From NCBI GenBank assembly GCA_019638395.1, contig JAHBTX010000004.1, positions 1 to 64,000 on the forward strand: a stretch of DNA of 64,000 nt. The letters run 5' to 3'. Positions 18,386 through 27,126 of the stretch are shown here, piece after piece. Position numbers and translations under genes: made by a program. This DNA comes from Cyclobacteriaceae bacterium. GTDB taxonomy: Bacteria; Bacteroidota; Bacteroidia; Cytophagales; Cyclobacteriaceae. Within the stretch, counting starts at the first letter, position 1. Each line of letters opens with the position of its first letter. The notes under the pieces were generated by a model. It was not told where the DNA came from. It did no database searches and saw only the letters and a list, made by a program, of their open reading frames with translations.

Positions 18386-18411
18386 AAAGCACCTAAACCG
18401 GGTGCTTTTTT
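18386..18411 (+). terminator. Terminator directly after attachment-site copy 1
   Basis: AAAGCACC pairs with GGTGCTTT across a seven-base loop, followed by a T run. A terminator a few bases after a tRNA 3' end is the usual arrangement; the right-hand copy is also followed by a terminator, but with a different stem. Confidence 0.75.
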
Positions 18412-18417
18412 CATTTC

Positions 18418-18437
18418 TTTAACACCTTTTTAACACC
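18418..18437 (+). repeat. Degenerate copy of the 19-bp end repeat
   Basis: TTTAACACCTTTTTAACACC resembles TTTAACACCGTTTTAACAT, found exactly at 53197-53215 and inverted at 27206-27224. Each copy consists of two TTTAACA half-sites 11 bases apart. Location near both island ends suggests arm-type recombinase or Xis binding sites. Confidence 0.55.
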
Positions 18438-18619
18438 AACACCAAATTTCACCAGATTAGTACTAATCCATATCATTTGATACTGATCTTTTTTGGATCA
18501 GACGTCATGTTATTCTGGTCCAATAAAATCCGTAAATGCACCTGGGAAGTCCAATTTTTGCAGGGAGTCTGTGAAGTATTGAAAACTGTGATTTCAAAAA
18601 GAAATCATATCTTCAACAG

Positions 18620-19576
18620 ATGAGTCTATCTAAAGTGCCTAATTGGGTTCGAGTACTTGAGCATTTTGAACGCAATCACTATATTACTAATGGCCTTACT
18701 ATTCCCTTCCTAATAGGATGTCGCCCACATATATACCCAAATCAACACGTTGTAGATATAGAGGAATTTCTGTCTGAACTAATGCTATCGAGTCGGAAGA
18801 CATCATTAATGACTTGTGGAAATAATGGACAAATTGTTGTCGGATTACTAGATCTGGAGAGTAGCAAGGTTGTCGATCAATGTGGCTATCGCAGCTTCGG
18901 CAATATCTATTTCATTGATGATACCTTTAAAAGTGCAACATGCATCGAGGATGTAATTTCTGATTGCAAATCACGTTATTCGGACCTGATTAGCGCGGAG
19001 AGATACTCTTTTGAAAATGGGAAATGGAGTAGATTTTCTGAAATTGATATGAATAGGTTTAGTGAGGTTTCGCAACCGGCCATTCTGGAATTTATGAATC
19101 CAAAAGATGTTAATATAAATACACGATTAGAAGAGATTTTTAAAGAATATGAATCAGGACAACTAGATAAAATAGTTCCGCTTTGGCACACTGATATCGT
19201 AGATATAGATTTGCGTTGCCAACGGCACAATTTACCAGCTGCGAAATTGCGACATGGTATTGAAATAATTCAAAATGTTGATATTGAATTACTATTTGAC
19301 AACATGTTTTCTTCGGAAGCTGAGTATTATAGAGAGAAGAAATTGTTTCGAGACGACTCTGATTGGAGTATATCACGTGTTATGGATCACTGGATCAAGG
19401 GTGAGAAACTCATTCCACCCACAATCACATTTGAATCACATGTTACGAGTAGAAATTTATATCCTGCTGATGGTAAGCATAGGATCAATGTTGCATATTT
19501 TTATGGAGCGTGTCAGATTCCGATCCTGATATTGAAATCTCAGAGGCAACAAATTCTTGATCTGTTGGGTATCTAA
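18620..19576 (+). CDS. Protein with a C-terminal ParB/sulfiredoxin-like domain
   Basis: 318-aa protein. The last 70 residues read like the ParB/Srx fold: MDHWIKGEKLIPPTITFES, then YPADGKHRINVAYFYGACQI with the DGKHRI box that in this fold binds nucleotide. The N-terminal 200 residues are not recognised; they contain alternating strands and a conserved-looking region FGNIYFIDDTF. ParB-like domains of this type occur in nucleases, CTPases and defence proteins. It is the first cargo gene after the junction, on the plus strand, with a following minus-strand gene, so it stands alone. Function not assigned. Confidence 0.6.
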   Translation: MSLSKVPNWVRVLEHFERNHYITNGLTIPFLIGCRPHIYPNQHVVDIEEFLSELMLSSRKTSLMTCGNNGQIVVGLLDLESSKVVDQCGYRSFGNIYFIDDTFKSATCIEDVISDCKSRYSDLISAERYSFENGKWSRFSEIDMNRFSEVSQPAILEFMNPKDVNINTRLEEIFKEYESGQLDKIVPLWHTDIVDIDLRCQRHNLPAAKLRHGIEIIQNVDIELLFDNMFSSEAEYYREKKLFRDDSDWSISRVMDHWIKGEKLIPPTITFESHVTSRNLYPADGKHRINVAYFYGACQIPILILKSQRQQILDLLGI

Positions 19577-19636
19577 AGTGAAATAGGATTTAGGACAAAG
19601 ATTGATCTGTTTAAAGCCTAGAACAATATGACGATT

Positions 19637-19957
19637 TCAAAATGGAGTCTCATCCTCATAATTCTCCTCCTTCATCTTCCTAAACTCTTTAAAAGTAGGC
19701 AACTGTTCAATGGGCGAGATGCTGAACCCTCCAGATTGTCCGATTCCTTTTTGGCTCTTCGTTGAAATGTTTTCAGCTAAAAAATCAGCATAACTGACCA
19801 ATACATCTAATCCACCTGCTATATATTCCATGTATTGAATTGAGCTTTTTAAACGAGCATCTATTGTTCGAATCTTACCTAACAAGTCAGACAATCGTAA
19901 ATAAATTGCTTGAAGCTCTGCTCGTTCGGGGTTTGTGGTTTTATAATTCTCTTCCAT
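19637..19957 (-). CDS. Hypothetical protein (106 aa)
   Basis: 106-aa acidic protein with a long predicted helix in the first half (ERAELQAIYLRLSDLLGKIR) and a polar, Ser/Gly-rich second half. It has no signal peptide or membrane segment and no family that I recognise. It lies on the minus strand between two plus-strand genes, so it has its own promoter, somewhere in 19958-20035. Confidence 0.5.
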   Translation of the reverse strand: MEENYKTTNPERAELQAIYLRLSDLLGKIRTIDARLKSSIQYMEYIAGGLDVLVSYADFLAENISTKSQKGIGQSGGFSISPIEQLPTFKEFRKMKEENYEDETPF

Positions 19958-20035
19958 GTTTTTTGACTATTTGAATTATATATCAGTTCTCCGAGTCGCG
20001 GATCGGATTTAATTTTATGCCAACAAGAGTTAAGG

Positions 20036-20641
20036 ATGATGAATAAGCTTACTATAGTGGAAAGAAGGTTTCCATTGGATCATTATTTAGTTAGGAAGAT
20101 TTTTGGAACAATGTCTATTGGCAAGAATTCTGATGCTTATGGCCAAATAGTTTATTATAATGAAAGCAATCCGCAAATAATCACGGCTAAATTGGTATAC
20201 ATTCAAGATTGGGAGGCCGAATCCAAACGTTTTTGTAGTCTTATTGAAGAAGACGTAAACTTCAATGAGTGTCTTCTTATTTCTACACTTTATTTTAATA
20301 AACCAACATCAACGATTAAGACTATCCTACAAAAGAGAATTGAGTCAACCGAGGACTTCCTAAAACATATTGTCCAGCAAACTAATGGCTATTTAGTTTA
20401 CTCATTTCAGTTTGAGCAGTTAGCGCAACTCATGCTTAATGTTCCACTTGACGAAGCTATTCGACTTCGTAGATTATACAATAAAATGCCCTCATCATTT
20501 ATCAAGAGTTGTGATTCGGATGATGAAAATTTAGGACTCTTTAAGGATACAATCCGAGCAAGAAATATTTCTGGGTCTGTTCATATACCCAATTATCAGG
20601 GAGCACTAAATCTATTTCATTATGCCACATCATTTGCATGA
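20036..20641 (+). CDS. Hypothetical protein (201 aa), first of a two-gene unit
   Basis: 201-aa protein with no recognised domain. Two ATG codons stand in tandem at the start (MMNKLTIVERRF). The body mixes beta-like stretches (NPQIITAKLVYIQDW) with helices. Its last 20 bases overlap the next gene in another frame, so the two are translationally linked. Function unknown; as cargo of a defence-rich island a two-gene immunity or toxin role is possible but unsupported. Confidence 0.55.
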   Translation: MMNKLTIVERRFPLDHYLVRKIFGTMSIGKNSDAYGQIVYYNESNPQIITAKLVYIQDWEAESKRFCSLIEEDVNFNECLLISTLYFNKPTSTIKTILQKRIESTEDFLKHIVQQTNGYLVYSFQFEQLAQLMLNVPLDEAIRLRRLYNKMPSSFIKSCDSDDENLGLFKDTIRARNISGSVHIPNYQGALNLFHYATSFA

Positions 20642-20996
20642 TTGTGTGCAGAAGTTGAATAAGATCAATAAGCTTTATGACTATTCAATTTTAAACGCAA
20701 GGCAGTATAGGATTGGAAAAATCCGTACGCTCTATCTGAAAATGTTTGAGTTTGCAAATGTTCATTTCGGAATCAACGATTTCAGCTCCAACTCATACAT
20801 TGAATTATTCGGAAGGAACGAAGACCTTGAAGCAATTCTTCAAAAAAAGAAAGAGGCGATTGATTCAAATGAATATGAGGTGGCGGCAGGATTAAGGGAT
20901 AAAGAAAAGGTCTTTCTGTATGCGCTCCTATCAGAATTTGGAGTGAGTAGTTCAACGAAGTTTTTCATCGTGGATGGGAAGATTTATAAAATCTAA
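20622..20996 (+). CDS. Small protein with a UVR-like motif
   Basis: 124-aa protein overlapping the previous gene by 20 bases. The segment LEAILQKKKEAIDSNEYEVA followed by AGLRDKEK matches the UVR motif (E..L...M..A....dFE.AA.lRD.I) that mediates contacts in UvrB/UvrC and Clp-associated proteins. Here it probably serves as a protein-interaction hairpin with the partner from the upstream gene. The first 60 residues are unrecognised and basic. It has no nuclease domain, so it is not a UvrC. Confidence 0.6.
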   Translation: MPHHLHDCVQKLNKINKLYDYSILNARQYRIGKIRTLYLKMFEFANVHFGINDFSSNSYIELFGRNEDLEAILQKKKEAIDSNEYEVAAGLRDKEKVFLYALLSEFGVSSSTKFFIVDGKIYKI

Positions 20997-21002
20997 TGAC
21001 TT

Positions 21003-21245
21003 CTATCCTTTGTACTTAAAATCCAATAGGACTTTAGGTTCTACATCTAATCCCCTAGCTAAAATCAAGATTGTACTCAAAGTCGGGCTTCTCACTCCAC
21101 GCTCAAATCTACCGACCTGACTAAGGGGAATGTCACATCGATGTGCCAGTTCTTCCTGAGCCATATCTTTTGAAGTCCTAAGTTTTCTGAGGTGTTCCCC
21201 GAATGCTTTTATGTATTTCTGATCTCTGTTGTGTCCCATTGTCAT
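21003..21245 (-). CDS. XRE-family transcriptional regulator
   Basis: 80-aa single-domain regulator with a Cro/C1 helix-turn-helix: FGEHLRKLRTSKDMAQEELA, then HRCDIPLSQVGRFERGVRSP, then LSTILILARGLDVEP. The second Met (MGHNRDQ) two codons in is an alternative start. It is transcribed away from the three-gene secreted cluster, and the 98-base gap holds a perfect 24-bp palindrome overlapping the promoter of that cluster. It therefore probably represses that promoter and perhaps its own. No sensor domain is present. Confidence 0.85.
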   Translation of the reverse strand: MTMGHNRDQKYIKAFGEHLRKLRTSKDMAQEELAHRCDIPLSQVGRFERGVRSPTLSTILILARGLDVEPKVLLDFKYKG

Positions 21246-21288
21246 CCGGATTGACTCCGGATGAAATCTGGTAAAATGGGTAACTAAT

Positions 21289-21323
21289 AATTAGAGCCAA
21301 TTGGCTCTAATTATTTATATTTG
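21289..21323 (+). promoter_or_regulatory. Perfect 24-bp palindrome plus Bacteroidota -7 element
   Basis: AATTAGAGCCAA is followed directly by its exact complement at 21301-21312, a dyad long enough for an XRE dimer. Four bases later TATATTTG (21316-21323) matches the Bacteroidota -7 consensus TAnnTTTG. The dyad covers the -15 to -33 zone, the usual place for a repressor site. A second hairpin, CATCCGGA / TCCGGATG (21243-21263), lies at the regulator start. Confidence 0.7.
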
Positions 21324-21343
21324 ACATCTAAATCTTAAATAAA

Positions 21344-21727
21344 ATGAAAAGAATTACAATCATTCAATTGCTCTTGAGTTTTGTTGTTGTATCCAATGCT
21401 CAAATAAAAAATGTGTTGGATAAAGGAAAGTATGCACAAATCGAACTAGAGTCCGAATTCTATAAAAATGGCCCGCCCCGTGACATTATTCTTAAGGATG
21501 GCTATGTAGCAGGTTGGAATGCCAAAATAGTTGTTGTTGCAGAGCATGTAAGTGACCAAAGTGGCGGCACATTATACATCTATGATCACAGAGGTAGTAT
21601 ACTTAACAATGGATCACTTAGACTCGAGTCCATAAAGAACGCCAAGATTTCTGTTACCGCAAATAGTATTGTCATAACAAGAAACGGCACATCACGCTAT
21701 TTTGATCTTAAAGGACAGCCTAAATAA
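21344..21727 (+). CDS. Secreted hypothetical protein (127 aa)
   Basis: 127 residues with a clear signal peptide: basic start (MKRITI), a hydrophobic core (LLLSFVVV) and cleavage after SNA (before QIKN). The mature part is beta-rich (GGTLYIYDHRGSILNNGSLR), suggesting a small beta-sandwich or WD-like strand repeat. I do not recognise a family. It is the first gene of a three-gene cluster controlled by the palindrome upstream; three bases separate it from the next gene. Confidence 0.65.
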   Translation: MKRITIIQLLLSFVVVSNAQIKNVLDKGKYAQIELESEFYKNGPPRDIILKDGYVAGWNAKIVVVAEHVSDQSGGTLYIYDHRGSILNNGSLRLESIKNAKISVTANSIVITRNGTSRYFDLKGQPK

Positions 21728-21730
21728 ATT

Positions 21731-22381
21731 ATGGTGTTGATTCAATGCATTCACCGATACTCCATAATCATATTGATTGTTCTCTGTTCATTGAGCGGAA
21801 ATGCTCAAACGATCATATTTGAGACAAACCCAGTTAATCTCACAAAAGTAGACATTGAAAGAGAACTCGCTAAATACCCGAATGGATTGCTTTCAAAATA
21901 TTTGAAGCAAGTTGTAGTCGTAAAAACTGATAAATACTGCGGACTTTCTTATGGTCGAACACCTCGAATCAATCTTAATGACGATTGCCGTTGTAAATTA
22001 GGTGCCACTATTCACCACGAATTAAGCTCTATTTTCTTATATCAATATAATAGCGTTTCTCCAGTTATTGATGAGATGCAACAAACATTCATATCCTTAA
22101 ACGGAGAATATTCTTATACACAGCAAATTGTTCATTCCAAAATAGAACCCGGCACTAAAATCTCTAACCATTTTTATGGGAGAATGTATGCAACACATTC
22201 ATTTGAAAACGACTTCAATGTAATAGCAGAATCTCTTTTTGTTAATGGTCGTGAAACTATTCAGTTTATGAATGATCGTCCGAATTTACCAGTTTCAAAG
22301 AAAATCAAACTGGTTTTAGAGCTTTATCAGAAAATATCGTCTGATTTTACAACCGCTTATTTTGAAAAACAAAAAATATGA
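21731..22381 (+). CDS. Secreted protein resembling a degenerate zinc metallopeptidase
   Basis: 216-aa protein with an N-terminal signal peptide (hydrophobic IIILIVLCSLSGNAQ, cleavage after NA). The segment ATIHHELSSIF looks like the zinc helix HExxH, but the second His is replaced by Ser. FENDFNVIAESLF downstream resembles the third-ligand helix of gluzincins. Similar substituted pseudo-peptidases exist in ATLF-like and putative zinc-binding families. The Tyr/Cys-rich block KYCGLSYGRTPRINLNDDC may be structural. It overlaps the next gene by four bases. Either an inactive binding relative or an unusual enzyme. Confidence 0.55.
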   Translation: MVLIQCIHRYSIIILIVLCSLSGNAQTIIFETNPVNLTKVDIERELAKYPNGLLSKYLKQVVVVKTDKYCGLSYGRTPRINLNDDCRCKLGATIHHELSSIFLYQYNSVSPVIDEMQQTFISLNGEYSYTQQIVHSKIEPGTKISNHFYGRMYATHSFENDFNVIAESLFVNGRETIQFMNDRPNLPVSKKIKLVLELYQKISSDFTTAYFEKQKI

Positions 22382-23040
22382 AAAATTTAACATACATCTT
22401 TTTGTTTTGTGTAACATCAGTGTTCGCGCAGATTGAGGTGCAAAACATCTCACAATTAACTCAACACGAACAAGAGCAAGTTATGCAGTATTTGGAGTCT
22501 CATGACGAGGTAATTCTAACATCACCAAATACTGACACGTTATTATTTGAAGTTATCAATCAATATCGTGTAAGTAAGGGGCTTAATAAACTGGGACACT
22601 CTATTAGATTAGACACTTTAGCTAATTTGGTTATTCGTCATGAATTGAGATACGACCCGGTACATTATTCACAATATACAAACACATATCGCGATCTATT
22701 AAGTATTGAAAATTTGCGATACGGTATTCTATTTGGCAGCAATTTTGATCGTAATGATCTCATTAAACATCTTACAACTTTTAATCATAATTTTAATCCT
22801 GACAACGTTTTACAAGGCTGGATAAAGTCACCAGGTCATCATAAAAATTTGTTAGCTGAAGCTGAAATAGGTACTGCAATGGTCTTAATGGTTATTTGGA
22901 AAAATGATAATCGTTATGATATTACACATCGTGCTATCTATGAAGCTGATTACAAGCTATCAAAAAGAGAGCTTGATGAAAATGTTAAAAAGAAAAACCA
23001 ACAAATATTGCAACGTAAAATCGTAATTAAAAGATCATGA
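22378..23040 (+). CDS. Secreted CAP (SCP-like) domain protein
   Basis: 220-aa protein with a signal peptide (FLFCVTSVFAQ). The mature part has CAP-domain blocks: FEVINQYRVSKGLNKL at the start, RHELRYD (the position of the conserved His) and GWIKSPGHHKNLLAEAEIG, equal to the family's W..SpgHr.nil.....iG motif. CAP proteins are secreted and often act on lipids, cell walls or other cells. The C-terminal 25 residues are strongly basic. It is the third member of the XRE-linked cluster and overlaps the gene before it. Confidence 0.8.
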   Translation: MKNLTYIFLFCVTSVFAQIEVQNISQLTQHEQEQVMQYLESHDEVILTSPNTDTLLFEVINQYRVSKGLNKLGHSIRLDTLANLVIRHELRYDPVHYSQYTNTYRDLLSIENLRYGILFGSNFDRNDLIKHLTTFNHNFNPDNVLQGWIKSPGHHKNLLAEAEIGTAMVLMVIWKNDNRYDITHRAIYEADYKLSKRELDENVKKKNQQILQRKIVIKRS

Positions 23041-23114
23041 AAACTGTAATATCGTTTGAAAAGATTAAAAATCCATTTTCATCCATGAATTTAGACACAG
23101 GGCTTGCTAAATAA
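23037..23114 (+). CDS. 25-codon ORF overlapping the CAP gene stop
   Basis: An ATG inside the CAP stop (ATGA overlap) opens a 25-residue frame (MKTVISFEKIKNPFSSMN...) ending in TAA at 23112-23114. The coupling geometry is like the real gene pairs upstream, but the peptide is too short to judge. It may be chance. Confidence 0.2.
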   Translation: MKTVISFEKIKNPFSSMNLDTGLAK

Positions 23115-23351
23115 TTCATAGTAGACACATCTATTGGGGGTCTGTATTTAAGCAGGAGTGGCAATTCGCCAGCCTTAACAACTATTTCAATCGTGACTTA
23201 AATGTCAAAAAAATTCTCACTTTCCATACATATAACAGCACCTCTTGCTTGTCCCTATACACCCAAAGCATAAACCTTTCATTCTCATTTTCTTCTACTA
23301 CTATTGTATAAAATAAACGTACACAAACTGAGAACACTCCTATGTTCTCAG
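23115..23351. other. Gene-free stretch with a terminal hairpin
   Basis: No gene seen. At its right end CTGAGAACA (23328-23336) pairs with TGTTCTCAG (23343-23351), directly abutting the primase-helicase stop codon. On the minus strand an A/T-rich tract follows. It most likely terminates that gene. Confidence 0.55.
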
Positions 23352-26300
23352 TCAGTATATGTTGGGAAGCTGGAAAATATCGTGAGAATCTTTCTGTGAT
23401 TCCAAATATTCGGCTTCTGTTGGAGTGCTCCAGAGCCTAGTTTTATAATTGGCTATAAGTCGCTTGTCCAGAGATGACTCGAACTTATTGTCCTTGCTAG
23501 AGAAAGGCTCAATAGCCTCTCCTTTGGCATTCCTTAGAGGATGGTGGCTTACTATTTTTAATGCATTCACGTATTTCGTTTTTCTTCCTTTGGGAGCGAT
23601 TGCTCCCGGCTCGGGCTTCTTCGTTCTTTTTGTCTCAACAAAAAGATTTAAGACCTGAGTTGCCATTGTTCTACTTGTAATACCATTCCTGCGGATAAAT
23701 TCCGGAATTGTATTTCTATGAATTGATGTGATTGCCTTTAATATTTCGTCACTACTCCATATGGAGTTTAGAGGAAATGTATCGAAGATGACATTGGCAA
23801 ATTGACGTAAATCACCTTGCGAAAATAGCAGTGCTTGCCGAATTCTAATTTGCTTTATTATTATTTCATACGCCCTCTTATCTACAGCTTGGGTGATTAG
23901 TTCGTTTGCGTTCTCTTCCTTTACCAGATGTCCGAGGTAGGCATACTTCTTTCTAATATCAATCTGCCACTCTGCACTACCATATGATTTCTCACTCAAA
24001 ACCACTAAGTTATCGAGTGCCCCCCGGCTGACTAATTGTTTTATAAAGCAATCAATACTTTCAGCTCTCTCTTTTTTTCTAGCTTTTAATTCTGATTTAT
24101 CAATTTTGTCCTTATTGACACGTGAAACCTCTTCTCCTAGAACAACCCAATTGTATTGTTTGAGATATTCATATAGCTGGTTGGGGTTATGACTATAGAG
24201 CTGAACTTGCTGTTCCTGAGTATTGAAGTCACAATTCAAATAGTCACATTCCAATACAATAGTGGTACCATGTTCATGTAAAGGACTTAAACCACTATCA
24301 TTCGTTTGGAATGTGACTCTTTTTTTTCTTACCACCTCTGCGCCACCAAAAGTTTCTCTATGAATGTCGTCCCACTCGGTGTCTTCATAAGCCTTTATTA
24401 GGTTAGCAGCCCAATTAATCTGCCCTTGGTAATATCTTTCTTGATCAAACCAATATGAGCTATCTCTATCTTCAAGACTATTAGCATGCCAGTACAGGTA
24501 GACATCACATTGCTTGTTGTTCCTTGGTCTAGTTACCAGTTGTTGCATGTATGCGCCATGAATAGGTGATAGGATATGAAACGCCTCTACTTGGTCATAT
24601 AGGTTTAGTGCTTCAACAAATATTTTAGTTGCAATGATAATTTTTAAACCCGCTTCTACCCTTCCTGTCAAAATCATGTTCTGATATTTCGCATCTGATT
24701 TCTGATCAGCGTTAGCAAGCTGAATTTCACTTTCAGAGTATCCTTGTTTCTTTAAACTCTGTATCAATTTACCTAGACTACCAGACGCACTCTTATTGTC
24801 CAAATAAATGACTTGAAGGCCAGCGTAAGAACTGACCTTTTTCATTATAGTATTCCAATGATTGGACGAATCGTGATATACGATTTTTAAGTTCTTTTCA
24901 GTATCTTTTTCATATCTGACTTTTAATTTTTTAAAACTGTTTAGAATAGGATGATGGCACTTTAGATTAGTACCAGTCATTAACACCACAAATTGAAATT
25001 TGTGGATACGATCAAGAATAACATTCAACTCTCTATTGCGATATCCTTTTGATGTTGATAACACGACATTATGGAATTCATCCACAACCAAAAACCGATC
25101 ATAAATATTAATTTGCTTGTATAGCTTTTCAAAACTTGCGTATGTCGTGCAAATTAGCACATCATTAAAGCTAATCTCCTTACTTTTCTCATAGAACAAT
25201 TTTGCTTCTGGATAGTCGGCATGTATTTGTTCCAAGGCACCTTGAGTGGGAACAACAATTAAGCCTTTAATTTTTTGCTTCAAAAAATATCGTGTGAATG
25301 TGGATGTTTTTCCAGAATTAGTAGGACTATCCAGCAGGTACTTATTCCAGCCTTTCCAATCTTTACCTTCATAGAGTTCGTTAAGCTCATTTTCGGTGAA
25401 CAAAATCGGTAGATGTAGACTGCTTAACTTTTCACCAACTGGAAGAGTCAACTCCATATCGTAATTTTCTCTACAAAGTGAAGCTTCTTTCTGTTTGTCG
25501 AAATCAAAAAGATGATGTTGATTTTGATAGCTTCGATAAAAGCCCGTAAAGTCTTGCAGAATCCTGTCGACATCATGGCTCTTACTTATTATGTAGGGAT
25601 GATCCTTAAAAAAATTATTCCATGACCACTGAACTGCATAGCTCAAACTTAAACCATAGTGATTAAAGGCCCAATGGTAGTATTGAAGAAAGGTGTGCAA
25701 GTGATCTCCGATATCGCCTTCATTTAGTTTTAAATTTTTTGCTGCATTTTTAAGCCCTTTCTTGTGACAGGCTTTTGCATATTCACCTGTATCATAGTTA
25801 GTTGTGGCACCAAGTGGTTGTATTGGGTTTTCTTTTGACCCTCTATTGATTCTTACTTCATCGGGTACTTCATATACGTCCTCAAAAGGTTTGACATTCT
25901 CATTTATAATTACATCATCAGGAGGCGACCAGTATCTGAGCCGAGTTACATCTTTTAAAGGGTCAAGGCCAATCCCATTCTTTTGCATTAATAGATTAAT
26001 TGCTTCAAAGTGTCCAATTAAATTATCTGTAGATACTGGAACGAGTGCATAGACTCCGGTGCCTGTTATGGATTTGCTGATCCAAAAACAAATATCAAGT
26101 GATTTTAATTTTTTTATTGTGTGTTCAGTGTCAACCCCATCAATGTCCAATGCGATCATTTTGTTCACTTGATGCGGTTCCTTCTTGCTTCTAGTCTTGT
26201 TAAAGCAAGCGCTTACAGTTGCACCTGGTATCATTTTCTTTACGGCATCAACAACACCGTCTTTACCATGAATTGATACATAATTTCTCAGGGCTTCCAC

Positions 26301-26567
26301 GATGTCAGGTATGAATTTGCCATCAACAATATTCCTTATTTGACTGTATAGCTTAGGGTCGGCAATCGTCTTGTTATTATATTTTGTATTCGGCTTGAAG
26401 AACCAGTCAAAATCGCGCATCCTTATTCTAACATTTCTTTCGATGAACACTTTTCCGCTTAAGAAATCACCTAGGTTTTCATTCCAAGGTTCCTTAGCAT
26501 TAAGTGAATGACTCCATATACTTACGGGTAATTCAAAATATCGACTGTTCGGCAATTGTATTAGCAT
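23352..26567 (-). CDS. Primase-helicase replication protein (BT4734-like plus SF2 helicase)
   Basis: 1071-aa replication protein of the right island. The N-terminal part resembles the BT4734/VirE-N primase-like domain: KMIALDIDGVD near residue 137 supplies the acidic pair and SKSITGTGVYALVPV the next block, followed by RLRYWSPPDD. The C-terminal half is a helicase: Walker A DSPTNSGKTSTF near 413-420, Walker B as VVDEFHNV near 494, and VLMTGTNLK as motif III. It differs from the VapE-type initiator of the left island, so the two islands replicate with unrelated ATPases. The helicase has DEFH instead of DEAD/H. Located with an upstream 169-aa gene on the same strand. Confidence 0.78.
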   Translation of the reverse strand: MLIQLPNSRYFELPVSIWSHSLNAKEPWNENLGDFLSGKVFIERNVRIRMRDFDWFFKPNTKYNNKTIADPKLYSQIRNIVDGKFIPDIVEALRNYVSIHGKDGVVDAVKKMIPGATVSACFNKTRSKKEPHQVNKMIALDIDGVDTEHTIKKLKSLDICFWISKSITGTGVYALVPVSTDNLIGHFEAINLLMQKNGIGLDPLKDVTRLRYWSPPDDVIINENVKPFEDVYEVPDEVRINRGSKENPIQPLGATTNYDTGEYAKACHKKGLKNAAKNLKLNEGDIGDHLHTFLQYYHWAFNHYGLSLSYAVQWSWNNFFKDHPYIISKSHDVDRILQDFTGFYRSYQNQHHLFDFDKQKEASLCRENYDMELTLPVGEKLSSLHLPILFTENELNELYEGKDWKGWNKYLLDSPTNSGKTSTFTRYFLKQKIKGLIVVPTQGALEQIHADYPEAKLFYEKSKEISFNDVLICTTYASFEKLYKQINIYDRFLVVDEFHNVVLSTSKGYRNRELNVILDRIHKFQFVVLMTGTNLKCHHPILNSFKKLKVRYEKDTEKNLKIVYHDSSNHWNTIMKKVSSYAGLQVIYLDNKSASGSLGKLIQSLKKQGYSESEIQLANADQKSDAKYQNMILTGRVEAGLKIIIATKIFVEALNLYDQVEAFHILSPIHGAYMQQLVTRPRNNKQCDVYLYWHANSLEDRDSSYWFDQERYYQGQINWAANLIKAYEDTEWDDIHRETFGGAEVVRKKRVTFQTNDSGLSPLHEHGTTIVLECDYLNCDFNTQEQQVQLYSHNPNQLYEYLKQYNWVVLGEEVSRVNKDKIDKSELKARKKERAESIDCFIKQLVSRGALDNLVVLSEKSYGSAEWQIDIRKKYAYLGHLVKEENANELITQAVDKRAYEIIIKQIRIRQALLFSQGDLRQFANVIFDTFPLNSIWSSDEILKAITSIHRNTIPEFIRRNGITSRTMATQVLNLFVETKRTKKPEPGAIAPKGRKTKYVNALKIVSHHPLRNAKGEAIEPFSSKDNKFESSLDKRLIANYKTRLWSTPTEAEYLESQKDSHDIFQLPNIY

Positions 26568-26616
26568 AGATTATTTTGCTTTTAACTTTTAAAGGGATTA
26601 GTGAAAATGTTTCATT

Positions 26617-27126
26617 TTAATAGGTGCTTACTATATGGATTCCATTTTCTTTCAGAATGGCGGATAAGAAAATGTAATCTCTTTTTGAGATTGTTCTCGT
26701 TGGGTATCTAAGGAGATGAGTTTTGTTTATAACAAAGCTGAAGCGATCAAACGAATCGTCTACACTTTGAATGACGTGTTGCATAGTATAATTGAGGTGA
26801 CAATTAACTTGCTTATCCGTTAGCCGAATTATCATTTCATGAGTTCCTTCATATTTCTTTTTTGTTTTCTTCACCGTTTTCACTTTTGTTTTTCTTTGTT
26901 TCATTTCATCTATTTTGTTTAGGGAAATTTTTATGTTCAAATTCCCATCTGAAAGCGACTCTGGAAGGAAATTAAATTGGCTAAGACCGATTTTCATCCT
27001 TAAAACCAGATTTGAAATTTGTTCAGCGTATCCGCCTGAAAAATTAAATTGCTTGTAATTATTTTGAGTTTCACTTCCGGATGGTTCTATTTCCAGATGC
27101 TTGATGTCATATATGTTCTTTTTCAT
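26617..27126 (-). CDS. Hypothetical protein (169 aa) upstream of the primase-helicase
   Basis: 169-aa, very basic protein (for example KTKVKTVKKTKKKYEG in the middle), with an N-terminal IYDIKHLEIEP strand. It has no signal peptide or recognised domain. It lies 49 bases upstream of the primase-helicase gene on the same strand and probably shares its transcript. A DNA-binding accessory role in replication fits the charge but is inference. Confidence 0.5.
   Translation of the reverse strand: MKKNIYDIKHLEIEPSGSETQNNYKQFNFSGGYAEQISNLVLRMKIGLSQFNFLPESLSDGNLNIKISLNKIDEMKQRKTKVKTVKKTKKKYEGTHEMIIRLTDKQVNCHLNYTMQHVIQSVDDSFDRFSFVINKTHLLRYPTRTISKRDYIFLSAILKENGIHIVSTY

Larger units (their letters stand above)
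18003..18619. other. Junction between the two islands, no gene seen
   Basis: About 600 bases without a convincing gene. It holds the 17-bp attachment-like repeat (18362-18378), a terminator (18386-18411), a copy of a recombinase-type repeat (18418-18437) and a 14-bp perfect palindrome GATTAGTACTAATC at 18455-18468. The motif TGATACTGAT just after that palindrome recurs just before the right attachment site near 53294. The stretch 18121-18360 shows nothing I can name. Confidence 0.6.
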
